Of a stretch of DNA of 64,000 nt, positions 56,619-64,000 are shown in pieces; position 1 is the stretch's first letter; the number at the start of each line of letters is the position of its first letter. The DNA is from Adineta ricciae (taxonomy: Eukaryota > Rotifera > Eurotatoria > Adinetida > Adinetidae), in NCBI GenBank assembly GCA_905250025.1, contig CAJNOJ010000164.1:1-64000 (forward strand), read 5' to 3'. Made by a program: the position numbers and the translations under genes. The notes beneath the pieces were generated by a model. That model searched no databases. It was not told the DNA's origin and saw only the letters and a list, made by a program, of their open reading frames with translations.

Positions 56619-56619
56619 N
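56619..56619. other. Single N: chimeric contig join
   Basis: Left of the N is the polycystin-like gene cut inside a domain. Right of it is the middle of the knottin precursor (propeptide codon for Glu), colinear with 28791. The join happens to keep one frame open across, which creates a false fusion protein. Confidence 0.85.
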
Positions 56620-56867
56620 AAGACGACTCCGACGACGCGCAAGACACAAGTTCAGGAGATGACGAGCGAAATCGTCTTTCAGAATGGTTGGATAAATACA
56701 TTAGTAAACGTGGCTGCAGTTTTGGTGCTTGCAGCAGTGACGGTGAATGCTGTTCTGGTCATTGTAGTCGTCGTTATTCTTTCAATTCCTACCGATCTGC
56801 GGGATACTGTAGTCGTCAAATGTTTTTTGGACATAGTTGGCGTACCCATAATCGGTACGGTAGATAA
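56620..56867 (+). CDS. Knottin-like peptide precursor, copy 2 (5' cut at the N)
   Basis: Acidic propeptide, Lys-Arg site and all six Cys match the copy at 28716-29033; the tail differs by one residue (Tyr for His). An in-frame 6-nt insertion adds two residues near the start. Signal peptide and promoter are missing here, but the promoter part is present at the end of block A (10993-11009), which supports A and B' being one locus. Confidence 0.8.
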
Positions 56868-58353
56868 GCTTAAAGTCTCGCCTGAATGATATTTCTTATA
56901 GCTATATTTATCAAAACTTTTCTAATCAATGCATGCGATTATTTTCTATTCAATACTTTTTCAATAAATATGCTCGCTGAGAACTTCCTCTGTGTTTGTG
57001 ATATCTTAACAATACATTTCTGTCATGGTGCGATGAATCACTTGCATGTTACGAACTTTATGTATTTCTATTGAAATCAAAATAGCATCAACTGAATTTT
57101 TGTTATGAAAACGGCGCAACTGTCATCAACGATGAATATAATTCAGTACGAAATCGGAATTCATATTGTCAAGGCCCATTTGAGGTTGTAATGATGAGAG
57201 AGAGTTATGAAGCCATGTGTACTCATTAATAGTAGACGGCGAATAGTTGATTGGAGTTTGCGAACTCTTTCATTTACTTCCTCGTACCATGCCAAATCTG
57301 ACGATGTTTCTATTATTACCTATCCAAGAAGTGATACAATATGCATGATAATACATGGGACGATAAATCGAAAATGGAATTTGATCAGTTCTCTCAGCAT
57401 TCATTCAAGAAGATATACTGTTGAGGATGATCTGGCAATTATCTTAATGCTCTGCTTGCGTCGTACGACGAAATAAGAAGCAACTGCTCATCTATCAGAA
57501 CTAAAGTTTACAGCTAAAAATAACGATTAATGCAATACTCATCATTTAATTATATGAAAGGTAAATTCGATGAAGAACGACGGTTATTTGAAGCACGATT
57601 AATTAGCAGTATACAAGATAAAGTTATATTATAGCAGCACGATAGTACCAAATATTTCAAGTTAAGTCACATGTAAAACTTGCATGCAAAGGAGCCGGAA
57701 ATGTTACATGATAGTAGGGTAAAACGATCGAAAATTTGTCAACGGTTTTTAGATAAGCGTAAACTATTTGTTTAATACTGTTGATCCTTCGAGGAGAAGA
57801 AAAACAACAACATATTCGCCCTCAAAGTTATTTCAGTTCATCAATATCATAATGGTTGCCCTTATGAATAACATAGGAACGCAATAGTCATGATCCATAA
57901 ATAAAATACAATATATTATTCATCATATCGACAAGTATGCATCGTGTATAAGCCTCCAATGCGCGATAAAAACGTCACTGCAGTTTCATGATACACATCT
58001 ATGCTTAATCAATAGTTCAGTCGTTTTCTTTCGATCATTTGATCCCATCAACTTCGTTATATACATAGAATATGCCAGTAGTTGTCGCTAGCTTTTTGAA
58101 GCAGTACAATCTATAGTATAGGAGGTGAAAACAAGACATTTTCGATAAAAGTCAAACCTAAAGAAAAGAACGCTTTCTTTATGAATTACTTATACATTTA
58201 CTTTTTTCAAGATTCAAGTAAACAATCACTTTTTCTTTTTTTAAAAATCTTTCATCATAGAACGCGTGGCCACGTCATTGATCATGTAAATGAATACGCA
58301 TTTGAAACACGGATTTTTTGTTCCTTCACTTATACGCAAGAATTGTTGTTTAG
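56868..58353. other. No gene seen (56868-58353)
   Basis: Shorter counterpart of 29034-31456. The unknown pseudogene of block B is deleted here apart from a short piece near 57965-58000. Confidence 0.45.
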
Positions 58354-58953
58354 GTCTACGGAGTTTGTGTACAATGTCTCTTATGCGTATAATCAAACGC
58401 ATGAAAACACCAGCGTACCAACACAAGTCAACCATAATCAAATCAATCAAATTCATGACGATCTCAACACAGTAAGCTTTTAGTTGCATAATCGACTTCA
58501 TCAATCCACAGGGACTTGCTTTCACTTAGGTCAAAATACAGATGGTTCAAAATATCGAAAGACTTCAGCAACGTGCAGAAAAAATAAATGAGTCCGAAGA
58601 ACGAGCAGGTAACAATATTTAATACGAAAGCTTCCGTTGTGTTTGAGACTAATTTGCTTTCGAATTTAGATAAAATGAATGACGCTGCAAAAGAGTTCAG
58701 ACAACATACACGTGAAATCAAACGTAAAATGTGGTGGCAAAACACGAAGGTAACGAAATGTATTTTACTTGATAGCCTAATGCCATCACCGTTTCTGGAA
58801 CTAAATAGATGTGGATTCTTTTGATCATTGCACTTTGTCTTCTGATCACTGGCATTGTTTGTAAGTTTCATCTTGATATGCTCTGAACACCTGAATATTT
58901 GTATTCTTAAAATTGTAGTGATCGCGGTGCTTTTATCAAAAAACGACAACTAA
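58354..58953 (+). CDS. R-SNARE (VAMP/synaptobrevin-like), copy 2, first exon not found
   Basis: Exons 58354-58471, 58530-58608, 58670-58749, 58809-58860 and 58919-58953; lengths of the last four are identical to copy 1 (79, 80, 52 and 35 nt). WWQNTK and the C-terminal anchor are kept; changes such as I-to-T in the anchor and K-to-N near the end are mild. An ATG in frame at 58181 exists here but not in copy 1, so it is not taken as the start. Confidence 0.8.
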
Positions 58954-59300
58954 TCGACAGCAAAAACTCTTTTGCTAGTGCATAACTAACATTAATTAAA
59001 ATGAAATTTGTCATACTTGACTTTTGAAAGAAGAAACATTTCGTGAATTAAATCGAGTAGTATACTTTATCAGCCAAGGATAATCCTACCAAAGCTAAAA
59101 TGAATAAAAATACGTCAATATAATACTCGGAGATGCATAATCACGAACAATAATAGATAAATCACACCGAATAGGATCGATTTTCTTTTCCATTCTTGCT
59201 CTCACAAGTGCACTACGATATATAGAGGCTTTATTTTATTTACCATACAAACTACCTCGAGCACACGTGTGACAATAAAAAACAAGCAACTAGAATAGCT

Positions 59301-60980
59301 ATGGAGCGTCTGCCTAATGAGTTATGGTTGTTTGTTTTCAAATATATGCATCATGTTGACATTGTGTACGGATTTTCACAACTAAACAGTCGTTTCCAAG
59401 TGCTAACTATATCCTATATTCAGCATATCAATCTTAGTAATGTATCTTTCACCCAATACAATCGATTTTGTCACTATATCCTTCCAAAATATCATAATTT
59501 AATACAATCATTAAAATTGAAGAAATATTATCAATTCCAATTGTTCAAGGAATACATTCTGAAGGTGACTAATACTCTCCGATCTCTAACCTTAGAAAGC
59601 AATGGTTTCTATGAACAGACAAGTACTACTGATGAATCAGACTTCTATTTAAAACATCTGAAGGACTTTAAAAAACTCGTTGATCTTCAATTTATCGGCC
59701 AATTTGATTCTTCGACTGATTCAAATCTATTCATTTATGCCAGTCAAATTTCAACATTGGAAACGTTGACAATACTGACGCAATCTCTCCATTCTTCCAC
59801 AACACCAAAGATCCAATGCAGCAATCAATTTGCCACACAATTACCGAATTTGAGAGTCATCAAAGTGAATCTGATCGACCTGAGTGAACTGACTCATCTG
59901 GTGAAAACCATGAAACAAATTCAAGAAATCTACCTATCTGTACGCAATGTTCTGATTCCTACTGAGATTTCCCATATGATGAACGACAGCAACAGTATCT
60001 CATCAGTTCAGAAATTACATGTCGAACTTAGTACATCGTACACTAAACTACTATGTGAATGTCAACTTCGTGACGTATTCAAATTCTTTTCCGATCTCTG
60101 TCATAGGTTACACTCTCGCCTAAGTTCATTCGTACTGATCATGTCGTTAGCAATACCTAGAAAGGAATTGCTACCAGTCGATCTAAATGAATTAAAACAA
60201 CTAAAATCTCTCACATCGTTTCAGTACTTAATCCATACAGATTACCCCGCTAAATCATGTGATGGTTTCGAAAATATTCAACATCTACCCGATGGCACCT
60301 ATTTTCTTCATACTACGACCTGTCCAAGTAGTTTTACCGGAAATACATTTCCGCAACATTATTCTAAAGCCTATATTCTCAATCAAGCGTCGCTGCAGCT
60401 CCTATATAATGCACACACTGTTTGCATCAATTCCGACTTCAGCTCATCAGTTGCGCTTCCATTCCCACTGTTGAAACTACAGAAACTGACTGGCTATTGT
60501 CTTGGAACTTCTACGAAAAGAAAACTACTTCATTCACTTATTCAACTATCGCCACATTTAAAATATCTCTGCTTAAGTAATAATCAGTCGAAAGAACTTC
60601 GAGAAATATTTGAATTATGTGGAAAATCATTGAAAAATATCATCTCATTAGAATGTGGTGACTATGGTTTGTACTCAATATTCTTCGTTCATATTGGAAA
60701 ACTTATGCCATACTTGAGGCATTTGAAGTTATACTATACCAGTCTTAGTAATGAAATATCACCTGCATCAGTGATCAGTCATATACAAGAGTATTGTCCA
60801 CAACTGAGAAATCTACACTGGATTATTTTCAAGAGAGATATTACGGCAAATACAAAGAAAAAATATATGTACGATGAGTTTGTCGAGTTAGTCGAACAGA
60901 AACTCAGCTATAATAATCTTTGGTATTCATATGGAATTAACCTTCCATCTCGCGAAGATTACGCCGATATTTGGTTTTGA
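59301..60980 (+). CDS. F-box protein with leucine-rich C-terminal region, copy 2
   Basis: 559 residues, same length and F-box (LPNELWLFVFKYM) as copy 1, with a few dozen substitutions spread over the leucine-rich part and no break. Length conservation with amino-acid drift suggests both copies are under selection. Confidence 0.85.
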   Translation: MERLPNELWLFVFKYMHHVDIVYGFSQLNSRFQVLTISYIQHINLSNVSFTQYNRFCHYILPKYHNLIQSLKLKKYYQFQLFKEYILKVTNTLRSLTLESNGFYEQTSTTDESDFYLKHLKDFKKLVDLQFIGQFDSSTDSNLFIYASQISTLETLTILTQSLHSSTTPKIQCSNQFATQLPNLRVIKVNLIDLSELTHLVKTMKQIQEIYLSVRNVLIPTEISHMMNDSNSISSVQKLHVELSTSYTKLLCECQLRDVFKFFSDLCHRLHSRLSSFVLIMSLAIPRKELLPVDLNELKQLKSLTSFQYLIHTDYPAKSCDGFENIQHLPDGTYFLHTTTCPSSFTGNTFPQHYSKAYILNQASLQLLYNAHTVCINSDFSSSVALPFPLLKLQKLTGYCLGTSTKRKLLHSLIQLSPHLKYLCLSNNQSKELREIFELCGKSLKNIISLECGDYGLYSIFFVHIGKLMPYLRHLKLYYTSLSNEISPASVISHIQEYCPQLRNLHWIIFKRDITANTKKKYMYDEFVELVEQKLSYNNLWYSYGINLPSREDYADIWF

Positions 60981-61054
60981 AACACTCTTTCACCTTTTCG
61001 TTCATTTGAATTAGTTGCCTATTCACATTTTGATAAAGATGTAACTTATTGTAT

Positions 61055-61635
61055 TCAACAGAAGCTGACAGATCTTTTCATAAATTCATCGTAAGAAGGT
61101 AGTTGCGTGATGGATGATGGAAGGAAACCGTTGGACCGAGAAGAAAACAATTCTTTATAAGATGGTAAATCGATGATATGATTTTCTGTAATCCTAGAAA
61201 AAGTGTAGAATAAATCCTTGTAAACAAAACAACAGGAAAAAATCAAACCAACCGTCGGTTGTCGTCTCTATCATGTTCGCTTGACCTCTACATGAATAAA
61301 CATAGGAAAACGTGAATATGAAAACGAACTTCTTTCACCTGAAACTGCTCACAACTGTGACGTGTCGATGATGAAGAAAGTCTCAATGTGCGTCGTGATT
61401 GTACGCAGAAAAGAATAGCAGCAGCAATTACGGTAAAACCTATGACAAAGGGCAAAGCCCCCGTCAATATATTGAGACGATCATACACTCCCTCGTAAAC
61501 AAGGAAACATCCCAAGATGGACAGAAAAAAGCAACAAATTGAAAGGCATATTGCGTAAATGCATGAATAAATTATTGTTGCTGTTCTTTTTGGTGATGGA
61601 TTGATTTGATTGTTATATGATATAGAAGTAAGCAT
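61055..61635 (-). CDS. Small two-TM protein, copy 2
   Basis: Exons 61635-61339, 61287-61253 and 61193-61055, lengths 297, 35 and 139 as in copy 1. The identical 35-nt middle exon in both copies supports the gene model. LPSY repeats in the tail are kept. Confidence 0.65.
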
Positions 61636-62286
61636 TCTCGTCTCTTTTGCTTTGAATTATCTACATGGGAATAAACTCGCAAAAGCATGCGCTAGGTCAT
61701 GATTAGAGAAATTCAACTACGCATTTTCAAAGAGCAGAGGTTGAGAACTAATTTACTTCCACCAATTGAATCTAAGATTTATTCTTAAACAGATAAAAAG
61801 ATGGCGTGCATCATTTACTAAATCTTGTCGATTTTGACATCGTCTACTTACGGCTATCCACCTTATCATTCTCATCGTAGGTATTATTTAATAACTCATG
61901 CAGAAATACTTCGTGTTTTTTCAAATTGTGTCGAATCCGGGTGAGAATGCAAAGTTCTTGGGCTCGATGAGCACTTGCATTTCATGTATTCCTAAATGAA
62001 AACTACGCAATACAAGTGAGCGATACTATTTTCATCATCGTGTAATAGAACGAACTAATAACAAAAGCGAAGAATTATTTTTTAATGTTTCGAATTTTTT
62101 TACACGTGATGAAATTATGTCGTTCTGTTGTGATGATGTCGAGTTTATTATTTATTGACGAATTCTGTATTGCTGGATGAAAAAGAGGTAATTGTTTCTG
62201 GCACACGTTTATTTTGTGAACAGTACAAGTATTTGAAAGTGTAAAACTATTGATTAAGTCACATGAAAACACGCTTCGAATCAAAT

Positions 62287-63417
62287 ATGTTCAATCGTAT
62301 ATTCATTTTGATCTGGCTGATTACTCGCATTCAACAAAACTCTGCGGTTCTACCAAGTTACGTGCATGTACATACGCCTGCTGAGATCATGGAGATAAAC
62401 TATGTTGTTTTGCATCAAGTCAGTCTATGTGAAGATTCTCAATATGCCGACAGTCAATTATTTATTGCAATTAAATCAGCAGTAAACAATCTTAATCAGC
62501 GAGAATTAGTTCGACAGACATGGTTACCTGAAGTAATACGCTACCGAATTCCATACGTGTTTATGTTAGGATCAACAAATGATGAAGAGATGTTCGAAAA
62601 ACTTCTTGTCGAAAACAGAAACTATCATGATTTGATTATAGGAAAGTTTGTCGATGATTATTATAATTTAACTTTAAAATCAATCTTTACAGTAACTTGG
62701 GCTAGCGTGCATTGCTCAAGTCGATGGCTTCTATATGTTGATGATGATGCTATCATCAACATACGGAATGTTATACGATTTTTCAATACTAAGAAAGACG
62801 TGTTAAACTTGAATATTTTCTGTAACAAAGGCGTACGTCAGGTGCACCGAGAAGTTCAGAACAAATGGTACGTTCCGGAGTCAGTATGGTTAGACGAAAA
62901 ATTTCCCGAGTTCTGCTATGGATCGGGTTATTTGATTCCGTCGGATGTATTAACTGTATTATCATCGACTTTAATTAGTAATACTACAACACCAAAATTG
63001 TGGTTAGAGGACGTGTTTGTAACTGGCATTGCGGCGAAAGCGGCGAACATTAAAATCGTATCCACCGGATTTGTATGTTGTCAAGTACGCAGTGCACGTT
63101 TGTTCAAGGAGAACATGGTGCTTGGTCAAATGGGAAAGGACAAGAAATTTCTCGAGAGCTGGAAAGCTGTTCAGAAGAAATCAGCTTTAGCCAAGAAAAG
63201 TGAACCTCGCCATCCCGTCATCAGAAATGGCGGCTCAGTTTTTCAAAGGAAAGGACTTTTAATGAGTAGACCGATAGAAAATCATGCAAGATTACGAAAC
63301 TTCATACAATCCATGAATGGTATCAATTCAAGAAATCGTGCTTACTTATGGTATACGATTCTAGTTATACTGATAGGTGTTATGTTATATTTAGGATTCT
63401 CGAGAAAGTTGTATTGA
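62287..63417 (+). CDS. GT31 beta-1,3-galactosyltransferase-like enzyme, copy 2
   Basis: 376 residues from the conserved ATG 62287 (an upstream in-frame ATG at 62263 would add eight residues but is absent in copy 1). RQTW, FMLGS, NLTLK, DDD and EDVFVTG are all kept, as is the C-terminal membrane segment. The FCYGSGYLIP block is closer to the family consensus (Gly for Trp) than copy 1. Confidence 0.85.
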   Translation: MFNRIFILIWLITRIQQNSAVLPSYVHVHTPAEIMEINYVVLHQVSLCEDSQYADSQLFIAIKSAVNNLNQRELVRQTWLPEVIRYRIPYVFMLGSTNDEEMFEKLLVENRNYHDLIIGKFVDDYYNLTLKSIFTVTWASVHCSSRWLLYVDDDAIINIRNVIRFFNTKKDVLNLNIFCNKGVRQVHREVQNKWYVPESVWLDEKFPEFCYGSGYLIPSDVLTVLSSTLISNTTTPKLWLEDVFVTGIAAKAANIKIVSTGFVCCQVRSARLFKENMVLGQMGKDKKFLESWKAVQKKSALAKKSEPRHPVIRNGGSVFQRKGLLMSRPIENHARLRNFIQSMNGINSRNRAYLWYTILVILIGVMLYLGFSRKLY

Positions 63418-64000
63418 AAAGTCGTTCAGTTTAGAATTGTTCATATGTTAATGAAATATTTTCTGTATACTGATGAATAATCAATGATTTCGATGTACAT
63501 GTATACTTTCGATGTCGTTGTAATTAAATGGCTAATTAGAGTAAAGTTTCATTCTGACATAGGAGCGTATTAGAATAGTAATGGATCATGTAATTGGTGA
63601 CTACCCGAATTAGGTTAATTATTTCAATAGAGTCGTTTGACCGAGTCTCTAAATCTATTCCACTGCAGCAAGTGAATAGAGTAATAATGTCTATGAATGT
63701 AACATTACTGAAAGAAGTAAAACTCTTTGCACAGATAGTTACACAGTTCGCTCATTACTGCCGGACAAAATTGTTGAACTAAATGATATTCTGTTACTTT
63801 CCACAACATTGATATATTAGCAAGCTGAAATGAAAAATGACATCACATGATATCTGTTTATGCGTGCCAAATAAAGGCTTTTTTTCTCCTGATCTGACCT
63901 GATGCATACAGATTTCTAAGTGATATACAGCTGAAAAGAAGTGGTTGCGACAAATATTCATTATACTAATGTACTATCTCTGACGAACGTCGTCGCTCGA
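63418..64000. other. 3' flank of GT31 copy 2, no gene seen
   Basis: Matches 36528 to about 37320 with two deletions. The frame at 63594-63782 has no recognised domain. Confidence 0.45.

Larger units (their letters stand above)
56620..64000. repeat. Block B': second copy of block B
   Basis: Direct and colinear with 28792 to about 37320. Every gene is kept open. It continues to the window edge, just before the position of the GPCR relic in block B. Confidence 0.9.

Overview
This window looks like nuclear DNA of a bdelloid rotifer (Adineta/Rotaria type). The genus cannot be fixed from sequence alone. The grounds are AT-rich DNA, very short GT-AG introns (often 45-60 nt), many extracellular NHL-propeller proteins, F-box and GT31 families, relics of bacterial-type genes (lytic transglycosylase, GH10 xylanase), and long colinear blocks present twice with only a few percent divergence by eye, as expected for homologous copies in these degenerate-tetraploid genomes. 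No tool was run; exon structures were worked out by hand from splice signals and reading phase.

Layout. 1-1067: end of an NHL protein. 1781-2571: a five-exon membrane protein on the minus strand. 3274-11009 (block A): decayed transglycosylase, EF-hand gene, and a six-exon secreted giant with NHL, MACPF, EGF, F5/8C-like and PI-PLC X modules. 11010-11046: run of N. 11047-16080: cysteine-rich tandem modules plus two LamG-like domains. 16456-18628: a fresh LTR retroelement that keeps gag-protease but has lost RT/RNase H and most of integrase. 18634-21028: gene-poor, ending in a foldback element. 21029-28670 (block A'): second copy of block A. 28671-about 37320 (block B): knottin-like peptide, R-SNARE, F-box protein, small membrane protein, GT31 glycosyltransferase. 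37339-39865: GPCR and GH10-ricin pseudogenes. 39985-45825: dynamin-like GTPase-kinase-RING gene and its pseudokinase paralogue in tandem. 46685-56618: polycystin-1-like gene with four NHL propellers, cut off inside its channel region. 56619: single N. 56620-64000 (block B'): second copy of block B.

The order A | A'-B | B' is the key structural observation. A stops, and B' starts, at almost the same site in the divergent region between the MACPF/PLC gene and the knottin gene, about 120 bp apart in A'-B coordinates. The simplest reading is that one homologous copy (A-B') has been split in the assembly and the contig with the other copy (A'-B and its flanks) placed inside it. A real nested duplication is the alternative.

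The most novel gene is the NHL-MACPF-EGF-F5/8C-PLC protein (1604 and 1601 residues in the two copies, both open). All its introns are phase 1 and fall between or beside modules, the classic sign of exon shuffling. It is divergently paired with a secreted cystine-knot-like peptide gene, so the two may share a promoter and a role in defence, predation or digestion. That role is inference.
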